NCBI GenBank assembly: GCA_021161965.1
Contig: JAGGZP010000061.1
Span: 1-13,434 of the forward strand
Reading direction: 5' to 3'
Length of the DNA: 13,434 nt
Source: a bacterium
Lineage (GTDB): Bacteria; Patescibacteriota; Patescibacteriia; UBA2591; JAGGZP01
Below the pieces are notes generated by a model, which searched no databases, was not told where the DNA came from, and saw only the letters and a list, made by a program, of their open reading frames with translations. Each line of letters starts with the position of its first letter. Within the stretch, counting starts at the first letter, position 1. The position numbers and the translations under genes are program-made. Shown piece after piece: positions 6,148 to 12,502 of the stretch.

Positions 6148-7113
6148 GGCCGACCAACATTTAGAATTCTTTTTGAGAGAGGAAATTTTGAAATTGTTGC
6201 AATTAACGATTTGACTGACACAAAAACTTTAGCTCATCTTTTAAAATACGATTCTTTATATGGACAATATAACCACAAGGTTGATTATGATAAGGAACAC
6301 ATAATTGTTGATAGTAAAAAATTTAAAGTTTATGCTGAAAAAGATCCAGAAAAATTACCTTGGAAAGATTTAAATGTTGATATTGTTTTAGAATGCACTG
6401 GTCGATTTACAACGCGTGAAGGTGCGGAAAAACATTTGAAAGCTGGAGCAAAAAGGGTAATTATTTCTGCACCACCAAAATCAGAAGATATTCCAACTTA
6501 TGTTTTAGGAGTAAATGAAGATAAAGTTAATTTTGAAAAAGATCTAATTATTTCCAATGGCTCCTGTACTACTAATTGTTTAGCACCAGTAGTAAAAGTT
6601 TTAAATGATAATTTTGGGATTGAAAATGGATTTTTTACTACGATTCATTCTTATACAAATGATCAGAGATTATTAGATCTGCCGCACCGAGATTTACGTC
6701 GTGCAAGAGCTGCCGCGCAGAATATTATTCCGACAACTACTGGGGCAGCAAAATCAGTAATCGCAGTAATCCCGGAGTTAAAAGGCCATTTAAATGGTAT
6801 TGCTGTTCGTGTACCAACACCTGTTGTTTCTTTAATAGATTTGATTGTTTATCTTAAAAAAGATGTGACTACGGAAGAAGTTAATTCTGTATTTGAAAGA
6901 GTTGCTGATAATGAGTTAAAAAATATTTTACTGGTAACAAAAGAACCTCTTGTTTCTTCCGATTTTCGTGGTAATCCTTATTCTGCAATTGTTGATTTAT
7001 CTTTAACTATGACTAATAATAATTTAGTAAAGATTATTGCTTGGTATGATAATGAGTGGGGTTATGCAAATCGCTTAGTTGAAATGGCTGAGTATCTTGG
7101 TAGTAAAATTTAA
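6112..7113 (+). CDS. gap: Glyceraldehyde-3-phosphate dehydrogenase, type I
   Basis: This glycolytic enzyme oxidises and phosphorylates glyceraldehyde 3-phosphate to 1,3-bisphosphoglycerate with NAD+. The length of 333 residues is normal. INGFGRIGR (6-14) is the dinucleotide-binding loop. Asp33 in INDL suggests NAD rather than NADP use. The catalytic Cys152 lies in SNGSCTTNCLAP (149-159; Gly replaces the more common Ala), the base is His179, and WYDNEWGYANR (311-321) is the C-terminal signature. The ATG at 6112 follows a leader without a Shine-Dalgarno site. The first 12 codons and leader are duplicated at 4881-4937, so gap was probably once directly downstream of the DJ-1 gene. A TTGACT at 6057 could be part of a new promoter, but I see no convincing -10. 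A strong terminator follows. Confidence 0.97.
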   Translation: MLKIAINGFGRIGRPTFRILFERGNFEIVAINDLTDTKTLAHLLKYDSLYGQYNHKVDYDKEHIIVDSKKFKVYAEKDPEKLPWKDLNVDIVLECTGRFTTREGAEKHLKAGAKRVIISAPPKSEDIPTYVLGVNEDKVNFEKDLIISNGSCTTNCLAPVVKVLNDNFGIENGFFTTIHSYTNDQRLLDLPHRDLRRARAAAQNIIPTTTGAAKSVIAVIPELKGHLNGIAVRVPTPVVSLIDLIVYLKKDVTTEEVNSVFERVADNELKNILLVTKEPLVSSDFRGNPYSAIVDLSLTMTNNNLVKIIAWYDNEWGYANRLVEMAEYLGSKI

Positions 7114-7141
7114 GGCTAATTAACAGAAATATTTTTGTTAG

Positions 7142-7178
7142 TCCTCTGTGTACAACAGAGGATTTTCTTTTTATTTTT
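7142..7178 (+). terminator. Intrinsic terminator after gap
   Basis: TCCTCTGT (7142-7149) pairs perfectly with ACAGAGGA (7155-7162) across a 5-nt loop, followed by a T-rich tract (TTTTCTTTTTATTTTT, 7163-7178). It separates gap from dnaA. Confidence 0.87.
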
Positions 7179-7185
7179 CCACTTT

Positions 7186-7205
7186 TTATCCTCAAGTTAT
7201 CCACA
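7186..7205 (+). promoter_or_regulatory. Two tandem DnaA boxes upstream of dnaA
   Basis: TTATCCACA at 7197-7205 is a perfect DnaA box. TTATCCTCA at 7186-7194 differs by one base and lies in the same orientation 11 bp upstream, about one helical turn. The site is 46 bp before the dnaA ATG, which suits autoregulation by DnaA or part of an origin. A weak extended -10 candidate (TGTTATTAT, 7233-7241) lies between the boxes and the gene; it would leave an almost leaderless mRNA. Confidence 0.8.
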
Positions 7206-7250
7206 TTTTATATTTTAAAAATTTACTTTTGATGTTATTATTAAATTTGT

Positions 7251-8609
7251 ATGTTAGATAAAAATCAAATTTGGCAAAGTGTATTAGCAGAATTTGAGGT
7301 AACAATATCCCGGCCAAATTTTTTAACTTGGTTTCAAAATACCTTTCTTGCTGAAATAGATGAGGAAAAGGGGGAAGCTGTAATTGGTGTCCCAAATAAC
7401 TTTACAAAAGAATGGTTGGAAAAAAAATACCATAAATTTATTTTAGAAACAATAAGAAATTTGACTGACAATAAAATCAAAAAAATTTCTTATCGCGTTC
7501 AACCAAAAGAAGTAGAGGAATTAAAACCGATTTCTAAAGTAACATTAAAGAAAGTTGTTGCTTTATCAAAAGAAAAAATAAATAGTCATGGATTAAATCC
7601 ACGATATACTTTTGATACATTTGTTGTTGGTAAAAATAATGAACTTGCTTATACTGCTGCAAAAGCAGTTGCTAGTAATCCGGGAAAAAAGTATAACCCG
7701 CTTTTTATTTATGGAGGTGTTGGGCTTGGGAAAACTCATCTTTTGCAAGCAATAGGTCACGAAATTTTAAGAAAAAATCCTGATGCAAAAATTTTTTATG
7801 TTAGTGCTGAGAAATTTGCTAACGATTTTATAAAATCTATTAGAAAAAAGGAGATGGGTAAATTTAGAAAATTTTATCGAAAATTAGATGTTTTGTTGAT
7901 TGACGATATTCAGTTTATTGCTGGAAAAGGTGGAACACAAGAAGAATTTTTTCATACATTTAATGATTTATATCAAATGAATAAACAAATAGTTATCACA
8001 TCTGATAGATTACCAAAAGCAATTCCAGCATTAGAAGAACGTTTAATTTCGCGTTTTGAGTGGGGTTTAATTGCCGATATATCTTCACCTGATTATGAAA
8101 CGAGATTAGCAATTCTTGAAGAGAAGTGTAAAGAAAAAGGACAAGAACTAAGTCGAGACATCTTACAATATTTAGCTACACATATTCAAAAAAATGTTCG
8201 TGAACTCGAGGGAGCGCTTAACCGAATTTATGCTTATCATCAATTAAATAATGTTGAACCAACGCTTGAATCTGTTAAACATCTTTTTGCTAGTTTAACT
8301 GCACATCCTAAAAAAAGTCTGATAAATGATAAAGATATTATTAAAACAGTGGCTGATTTCTACGGTATTAGTGTAAATAGTTTAATTGGCACATCGCGAC
8401 AACGCGAATTGGTTATTCCGCGTCAAATAGCAATGTATTTAATGCGCGAGGAACTTAATAATTCTTTTCCGTTAATTGGAAGGATTTTTGGTGGACGAGA
8501 TCATACAACGGTAATGCATGCTTATCAAAAAATTAAAAATGAAATAGAACAAGAAGGAAGAATTAAACAAGAAGTAGAGTATATTAAAGAGAGATTATAT
8601 AACCAATAA
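7251..8609 (+). CDS. dnaA: Chromosomal replication initiator DnaA
   Basis: DnaA binds DnaA boxes at the origin, oligomerises with ATP and opens the duplex. The protein has 452 residues. Domain I (about 1-75) contains the typical IWQSVLAEF and FLTWF stretches; the domain II linker (about 76-112) is short. Domain III is AAA+: Walker A GGVGLGKT (155-162), Walker B VLLIDD (214-219), and the Arg-rich LEERLISRFEWGL (261-273). Domain IV has the signature GGRDHTTVMHA (414-424) that reads DnaA boxes. The ATG at 7251 gives the expected N-terminus; there is no Shine-Dalgarno site. Tandem DnaA boxes lie just upstream. dnaN, the usual downstream neighbour, is absent; a repeat-rich non-coding region follows instead. 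Confidence 0.97.
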   Translation: MLDKNQIWQSVLAEFEVTISRPNFLTWFQNTFLAEIDEEKGEAVIGVPNNFTKEWLEKKYHKFILETIRNLTDNKIKKISYRVQPKEVEELKPISKVTLKKVVALSKEKINSHGLNPRYTFDTFVVGKNNELAYTAAKAVASNPGKKYNPLFIYGGVGLGKTHLLQAIGHEILRKNPDAKIFYVSAEKFANDFIKSIRKKEMGKFRKFYRKLDVLLIDDIQFIAGKGGTQEEFFHTFNDLYQMNKQIVITSDRLPKAIPALEERLISRFEWGLIADISSPDYETRLAILEEKCKEKGQELSRDILQYLATHIQKNVRELEGALNRIYAYHQLNNVEPTLESVKHLFASLTAHPKKSLINDKDIIKTVADFYGISVNSLIGTSRQRELVIPRQIAMYLMREELNNSFPLIGRIFGGRDHTTVMHAYQKIKNEIEQEGRIKQEVEYIKERLYNQ

Positions 8610-8661
8610 ACAGATATTGAACGCAGATCAAGAAAAATAAAAAACACAAACTAAAAATTCC

Positions 8662-8715
8662 AAAAATCTAAAAATTTTCAAGTTTGAAAAACGCAGAAAA
8701 TTTTTCTAGATTTTT
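8662..8715. repeat. AT-rich inverted repeat
   Basis: AAAAATCT plus AAAAATTTT (8662-8678) is the reverse complement of AAAATTTTT plus AGATTTTT (8697-8715), apart from a 2-nt CT insertion. An inner palindrome TTTTCAA-GT-TTGAAAA (8675-8690) competes with it. It could be a weak terminator for dnaA or, on the other strand, for a transcript from the adjacent element. Confidence 0.6.
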
Positions 8716-8720
8716 GAGAA

Positions 8721-8869
8721 CCCCGCACCAAATTTGCCACAAAAAATCGTTTCTAACTAATCATTTATCACTAAATAATTTTAACGTTACAGCACTGTGC
8801 CCAATAGGGCTTGTCGCTTTAGCGGTGATGTGCTGTTTCCCTGTTATTTTGCAAATTTAGGTGCCGGGG
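8721..8869 (+). ncRNA. Candidate structured RNA or palindromic element
   Basis: The ends pair over 17 bp with two single-base bulges: CCCCG (8721-8725) with CGGGG (8865-8869), CACC (8726-8729) with GGTG (8860-8863), and AAATTTGC (8730-8737) with GCAAATTT (8851-8858). Inside, ACAGCAC (8789-8795) pairs with GTGCTGT (8830-8836) and encloses two hairpins: GCCC-AATA-GGGC (8799-8810) and CGC-TTTA-GCG (8815-8824). By hand count the element is about 42% G+C (50% in 8781-8840), against roughly 20% in blocks on either side. Possible G-U pairs flanking the second hairpin favour the plus strand. A weak promoter fits, TTGAAA (8684-8689), 17 bp, TAGATT (8707-8712), predicting a start about where the left arm begins. 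It matches no RNA family I know; a non-transcribed mobile palindrome is the main alternative. Confidence 0.5.
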
Positions 8870-8877
8870 CCAAAAAG

Positions 8878-8925
8878 TTAGTTACTTAGTTACTTAGTTG
8901 ATTAGTTGATTAGTTAATTAGTTTA
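8878..8925 (+). repeat. Six tandem 8-bp units
   Basis: The units are TTAGTTAC twice, TTAGTTGA twice, TTAGTTAA and TTAGTTTA, in exact 8-bp register. The first six bases are constant in five of the six and the last two vary. It begins 8 bp after the structured element. Confidence 0.9.
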
Positions 8926-8976
8926 TTTTAAACAAAAAAATAAAAAATTAGTTTGGATATTAGGATTTGGGATTTA

Positions 8977-9058
8977 ATTGAAAATTGATCATTGAAAATT
9001 CATTGAAAATTGATCATTGAAAATTGAAAATTTAATGAAAATTGGACATTGGAAATTT
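8977..9058 (+). repeat. Degenerate ATTGAAAATTGATC repeat block
   Basis: ATTGAAAATTGATC (8977-8990), ATTGAAAATTC (8991-9001), ATTGAAAATTGATC (9002-9015) and ATTGAAAATTGA (9016-9027) are followed by decaying copies such as AATGAAAATTGGAC and ATTGGAAATTT. The block is very AT-rich with two GATC sites. Confidence 0.85.
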
Positions 9059-9150
9059 ATCTCTCTTTCAGGTCAATTAGGTTAATTAGAAATTAGGCAT
9101 TCTCTTTTCGCTTTCGCTCTAAGTTAAGTATAGTTAGCATCTATAATTTT

Positions 9151-9987
9151 ATGTATGTAATTAAAGCTTCTGGAGAAAAGCAAAAATTTAGTCCGCGAAA
9201 AATTAGGAGGACATGTTTACGCGCTGGTGCAGGAAAACGTTTAGCTAGTCAGGTTGTTAAAGAAATAGAAAAAAAAGCCTATAATGGTATAAAGACAAGT
9301 GAAATTTTAGATTTAATTTTAAAGTACCTCGGAAAGAAAAAATCATCGGTAGCAATTCGTTATTCATTAAAAAGAGCAATTTTTCGTTTAGGACCAGCAG
9401 GTTTTCCTTTTGAAAAATTTATGGCTGAAGTACTAAGGTATTATGGCTATAAAACTTCTTTAAATAAAGTTATTAGAGGAAAATGTGTAAATCACGAAAT
9501 AGATATAATTGCCGAAAAACAAAATGGAAAAAAAACAACTTATATGATAGAATGTAAGTATCATAATGCACCAGGAATTTATACTGGGCTCAAAGAAACT
9601 TTGTATACTTGGTCAAGATTTTTGGATTTGAAAGATGGTTATCAATTAAATTTATGTAAGAAGTTTGATATTCCTTGGATGATTTCGAACACAAAATTCT
9701 CTTCTGATGCTTTAGAATATGCTCAATGCAAAAAAATGAAATTACTTGGATGGCATTATCCAAAAACAGAATGTCTAGAAGATTTAATTGAGAATAAAAA
9801 ACTTTATCCAATTACAATATTACAAAATTTAGATCGTTATTTAGAGAAAAAATTTATTCAAGCAAAAATCGTTCTTTGTCAAGATTTAGTTAATTATGAT
9901 ATAAAATACTTACACAGCTTAACAGGAATTAAAGAAAAGATATTAAAAATATTTATTAACCAAGCAAGAGAGATAATAAAAGATTAA
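9151..9987 (+). CDS. ATP-cone protein fused to a PD-(D/E)XK (Mrr-type) nuclease domain
   Basis: Residues 1-80 match an ATP-cone, the nucleotide-sensing domain of ribonucleotide reductases and NrdR: MYVIKASGEKQKFSPRKIRR, then TSEILDLILKYL (49-60). Residues 85-200 look like an Mrr/restriction-type endonuclease core: PFEKFMAEVLRYYGY (86-100, Glu89), Asp118 in HEIDII, and the E-x-K pair Glu134-Lys136 in IECKYH. The acidic residues and lysine expected of a PD-(D/E)XK nuclease are therefore all present. The C-terminus (about 250-275, LHSLTGIKEKILKIFINQA) resembles a helix-hairpin-helix or similar DNA-binding segment. The 278-residue protein is presumably a cytosolic nuclease gated by nucleotides; substrate and role are unknown. 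pilB starts 9 nt downstream, so they are probably co-transcribed. There is no Shine-Dalgarno site; the ATG gives the canonical ATP-cone start. Confidence 0.82.
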   Translation: MYVIKASGEKQKFSPRKIRRTCLRAGAGKRLASQVVKEIEKKAYNGIKTSEILDLILKYLGKKKSSVAIRYSLKRAIFRLGPAGFPFEKFMAEVLRYYGYKTSLNKVIRGKCVNHEIDIIAEKQNGKKTTYMIECKYHNAPGIYTGLKETLYTWSRFLDLKDGYQLNLCKKFDIPWMISNTKFSSDALEYAQCKKMKLLGWHYPKTECLEDLIENKKLYPITILQNLDRYLEKKFIQAKIVLCQDLVNYDIKYLHSLTGIKEKILKIFINQAREIIKD

Positions 9988-9996
9988 ATTAATTCT

Positions 9997-11685
9997 ATGA
10001 TAATAAATAATAAAAAATCATCTCAAGAGCCAGAAATAGCTGGAGAAGAAATTGAAGAAAAACTTACAGAAAAATTAACAGAAATTAAAATCAAAGAATT
10101 GGAAGAACGAGCAAAAATAAAAGCCCAACAAATAGGCATTCCTTATATTAATCTGGTTGCTTTTCCGATACCATCAGAGGCTTTAAGATTAATTCCATTA
10201 GAAGAGGCAAAGAAATATAAAATAATTTGTTTTTATCGAACAGAAAAAGAAGCAAAAGTAGCTGCGGTTGATTTATCAATTCCCGGACTCAAAGATTTTG
10301 TTCAAAAAATAGCTGAAGATAATAATTTAAAAGTTAAATATTTTTTAATTTCGGAATATAGTTTTAAAACTGCTTATAAACTCTATTCTGCCTTGCCAAA
10401 AATTACAAAAATTATTAAAGGTGTAAAAATAACTGAAAAAGAATTAAAAGAATTTGGAGAAAAGATTAAAACTTTCCGTGATTTGAATCGCGAAATTAAA
10501 AATGTTTCTATTACAGATATTGTGACATTAATAATTGCTAGCGCACTTAAATCACGGGCATCTGATATTCATATTGAAGCAGAGGAGGAGGATATTAAAG
10601 TACGTTTTAGAATCGACGGAATTTTAATTGATGTTGCTAGTTTACAAAAGAAGCTTTGGCCGCAAGTTATTTCCCGAATTAAACTTTTTTCTGGGCTTAA
10701 AATTAATATCACTGACAAACCACAAGATGGCCGTTTCACTATTTATTTAACTAATGAAGAAGTTGATGTTCGTGTTTCTTGTTTACCAACAGCTTATGGA
10801 GAAAGTGTGGTAATGAGAATTTTGAGGTCTTCAGCAACTGGTCTTGCTTTTGAAGATTTAGGCATTCGTGGCCGCGCGTTTGAAGAATTGAAGAGAGAAA
10901 TTTCTCGGCCAAATGGAATGATTATTACAACTGGGCCAACTGGTTCCGGTAAAACTACTACCTTATATGCTATTTTGAATAAATTAAATAAACCGGAGAC
11001 AAAAATAATTACTTTAGAGAATCCGATTGAGTATCGGCTAAAAGGAATAAATCAAAGTCAAGTTGACGAGAGTAAAGGTTATACTTTTGCTAAAGGATTA
11101 AGGTCTATTTTAAGGCAAGATCCTGATGTAGTTATGGTTGGGGAAATTCGCGATTTAGAAACAGCTGAAATTGCTATTCAAGCTGCTTTAACTGGCCATT
11201 TAGTTATTTCAACTTTACACACAAATGATGCCGCTGGAGCAATCCCAAGATTTTTATCAATGGGAGTTAAACCCTATCTTTTAGCTCCAGCAATAAATTC
11301 AATTATTGGACAAAGATTAGTCCGAAGAATTTGTGATAATTGTAAAACGGAGATTAAATTGGGGCCGGAAAAATTAGAAAGAGTTAAAAAAATTTTAGCT
11401 GATTTGCCAAAAGATTATCAGGTTGATTTAAATAATTTAAAATTTTATTACGGGAAAGGATGTGAAAAATGTCAGGGTCTTGGTTATCATGGGAGGATTG
11501 GTATTTATGAAGTCTTAACAATGAATTCAGAAATTGAAAAAGTTATTTTAAGTGGGAAGGTTTCTGAGTATCAAATGAGGGATTTGGCAAAAAAACAAGG
11601 AATGATTACAATGGTCCAAGATGGATTACTCAAAGCAATTGACGGGATTACAACTGTTGATGAAGTATTCCGAGTTGCCGAATAA
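9997..11685 (+). CDS. pilB: Type IV pilus assembly ATPase PilB (GspE/PilB family)
   Basis: This hexameric ATPase powers pilin polymerisation at the inner membrane. The protein has 562 residues. Residues 30-135 resemble the GspE/PilB N-terminal domain (QIGIPYINL, LIPLEEAKKYKII). The ATPase core has Walker A GPTGSGKT (313-320), the Asp box ITLENPIEYR (338-347), Walker B VVMVGEIRD (378-386) and the His box STLHTND (405-411). Four cysteines, C446, C449, C489 and C492, form the zinc site typical of assembly rather than retraction ATPases. GYHGRIGIYEVL (496-507) is standard. It follows the ATP-cone nuclease gene by 9 nt and ends at a strong terminator. The other pilus genes (pilC, pilT, pilins) are not in the window. 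Confidence 0.94.
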   Translation: MIINNKKSSQEPEIAGEEIEEKLTEKLTEIKIKELEERAKIKAQQIGIPYINLVAFPIPSEALRLIPLEEAKKYKIICFYRTEKEAKVAAVDLSIPGLKDFVQKIAEDNNLKVKYFLISEYSFKTAYKLYSALPKITKIIKGVKITEKELKEFGEKIKTFRDLNREIKNVSITDIVTLIIASALKSRASDIHIEAEEEDIKVRFRIDGILIDVASLQKKLWPQVISRIKLFSGLKINITDKPQDGRFTIYLTNEEVDVRVSCLPTAYGESVVMRILRSSATGLAFEDLGIRGRAFEELKREISRPNGMIITTGPTGSGKTTTLYAILNKLNKPETKIITLENPIEYRLKGINQSQVDESKGYTFAKGLRSILRQDPDVVMVGEIRDLETAEIAIQAALTGHLVISTLHTNDAAGAIPRFLSMGVKPYLLAPAINSIIGQRLVRRICDNCKTEIKLGPEKLERVKKILADLPKDYQVDLNNLKFYYGKGCEKCQGLGYHGRIGIYEVLTMNSEIEKVILSGKVSEYQMRDLAKKQGMITMVQDGLLKAIDGITTVDEVFRVAE

Positions 11686-11700
11686 AAAATTTTAGAAATT

Positions 11701-11727
11701 AAAAGGGGTTTATGCAAACCCCTTTTT
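11701..11727. terminator. Perfect-stem terminator between convergent genes
   Basis: AAAAGGGGTTT (11701-11711) pairs over 11 bp with AAACCCCTTTT (11716-11726) around an ATGC loop, followed by TTAATT. It terminates pilB. On the other strand the same hairpin overlaps the stop codon of the convergent gene and is followed by a moderately U-rich stretch, so it may act in both directions. Confidence 0.9.
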
Positions 11728-12406
11728 AATTGAATTCGTAATGAAAAAGTTTAAAAATAAGTTGACTCCATCTAGGATTATAATTAAATATTTTACTAGC
11801 AATAAATGTACCAGTAAAAGAACCAGCTGCATCAATTAATAACATTTTCCAGCTTGTTCGATCTTCTCTCGGCAAAAATAAATGTTCATTTATTGATATC
11901 GATAGAAAGCTAGATGTAACAATTATTGTATAACGCGCCATTAATTGTTCGTTTGTAAAGCTATGGTAATCAAATTCTATTCTCCCGGAACCGTACCCAA
12001 TGAATCCCATTGCTACACTTAATCCAAAATTAAATAAGCAGCTTTTCTTTTTTCTTTTCCAAAATTTGTGGAGATTTGTAAAGCCTTTATTTTTTGTGAT
12101 TGTTTTTGCTAAAAATGTACCAGTTAAAGAGCCAGCAATATCCCAGATGAAATCTCTTGGTGAGGCGCCATCAGCGCCTCTTGGAAAAAATCCATCTTGG
12201 AGTTCATAGAAAAGCCCGGATGTTGCTCCATTAGTAATTGCGAGATATAATCCGCGATTATCTGTACTTTGATAGAAACCTTGATAAACTCCGTGAGACA
12301 AAAAGCTAATCGTTGTCCAGCCGACAAAATGGAAGAGTTTATCTGAACCAAACCAGGGATCATACTTTGCCGATGTAATCATAAAAGACATTAGAACCCA
12401 AATCAT
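11726..12406 (-). CDS. Membrane protein with internal duplication, YfiM/VanZ-like
   Basis: This 226-residue protein has several hydrophobic segments (about 1-12, 27-40, 86-102, 125-140, 158-172, 188-206). WFGSDKLFHFVGW (18-30) resembles the DK..HF motif of the YfiM (DUF2279) and VanZ-like groups. DIAGSLTGTFLAKTI (89-103) and DAAGSFTGTFIASKI (192-206) are clearly related, as are the stretches before them (ELQDGFFPRG at 68 and NEHLFLPRED at 173), so the protein is two tandem halves of about 103 residues. The DK..HF motif is kept only in the first half. Function is unknown; an envelope role is plausible from the family. The start is fixed by a perfect AGGAGG 8 nt upstream of the ATG, unlike every other gene here. 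It converges on pilB and diverges from rtcB. Confidence 0.8.
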   Translation of the reverse strand: MIWVLMSFMITSAKYDPWFGSDKLFHFVGWTTISFLSHGVYQGFYQSTDNRGLYLAITNGATSGLFYELQDGFFPRGADGASPRDFIWDIAGSLTGTFLAKTITKNKGFTNLHKFWKRKKKSCLFNFGLSVAMGFIGYGSGRIEFDYHSFTNEQLMARYTIIVTSSFLSISINEHLFLPREDRTSWKMLLIDAAGSFTGTFIASKIFNYNPRWSQLIFKLFHYEFN

Positions 12407-12414
12407 TTTTCTTT

Positions 12415-12420
12415 CCTCCT
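12415..12420 (-). promoter_or_regulatory. Consensus Shine-Dalgarno site of the membrane-protein gene
   Basis: AGGAGG on the minus strand, 8 nt before the ATG at 12406. It is the only clear Shine-Dalgarno site in the window and decides this start codon. Confidence 0.9.
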
Positions 12421-12435
12421 TTTTAATTTATTTTT

Positions 12436-12463
12436 ATGGTAACAGGGATAAAAAGTTTGTCAA
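12436..12463 (-). promoter_or_regulatory. Predicted promoter of the membrane-protein gene
   Basis: On the minus strand a perfect TTGACA (12463-12458) is followed after 16 bp by TACCAT (12441-12436; 4 of 6 matches). The predicted start is near 12429, leaving the AGGAGG site inside a short leader. Its -35 box overlaps that of the rtcB promoter. Confidence 0.55.
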
Positions 12464-12486
12464 TACTATTTTCAAATTTTTATAAT
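12457..12486 (+). promoter_or_regulatory. Predicted promoter of rtcB
   Basis: TTGTCA (12457-12462), 18 bp, TATAAT (12481-12486). The predicted start is near 12493, about 10 nt before the ATG at 12503. No Shine-Dalgarno site is visible in the leader. Confidence 0.7.
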
Positions 12487-12502
12487 ATGCTACTATTGGA
12501 AT

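Larger units (their letters stand above)
8610..9150. other. Repeat-rich intergenic region downstream of dnaA
   Basis: No credible gene is seen in these 541 bp. From left to right it holds an AT-rich stretch with ACGCAGA motifs, an inverted repeat (8662-8715), a locally GC-richer foldable element (8721-8869), an 8-bp tandem repeat (8878-8925), degenerate ATTGAAAATTGATC units (8977-9058), and a pyrimidine-rich segment before the next gene. The position after dnaA and the AT-rich repeats make an origin possible, but I found no perfect DnaA box inside it. Confidence 0.7.

Noticed and set aside
8721..8869. A known RNA (tRNA, tmRNA, SRP RNA, RNase P RNA or 6S RNA)
   Set aside because: No T-loop GGTTCGAATCC-type sequence, no SRP GGAAGGAAGCAG loop, no RNase P GAGGAAAGTCC core and no long 6S-type hairpin; only the secondary structure is striking.
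8878..9058. CRISPR array
   Set aside because: The units are 8-14 bp and directly abutting, with no unique spacers and no cas genes nearby.
9142..9147. TATAAT as promoter of the ATP-cone nuclease gene
   Set aside because: It ends 3 bp before the ATG, so a transcript from it would begin after the start codon, and there is no good -35 box. The promoter must lie further upstream.
12000..12363. Open frames on both strands inside the membrane-protein gene
   Set aside because: They have no start signal or family similarity and lie within a gene supported by a consensus Shine-Dalgarno site and an internal duplication.
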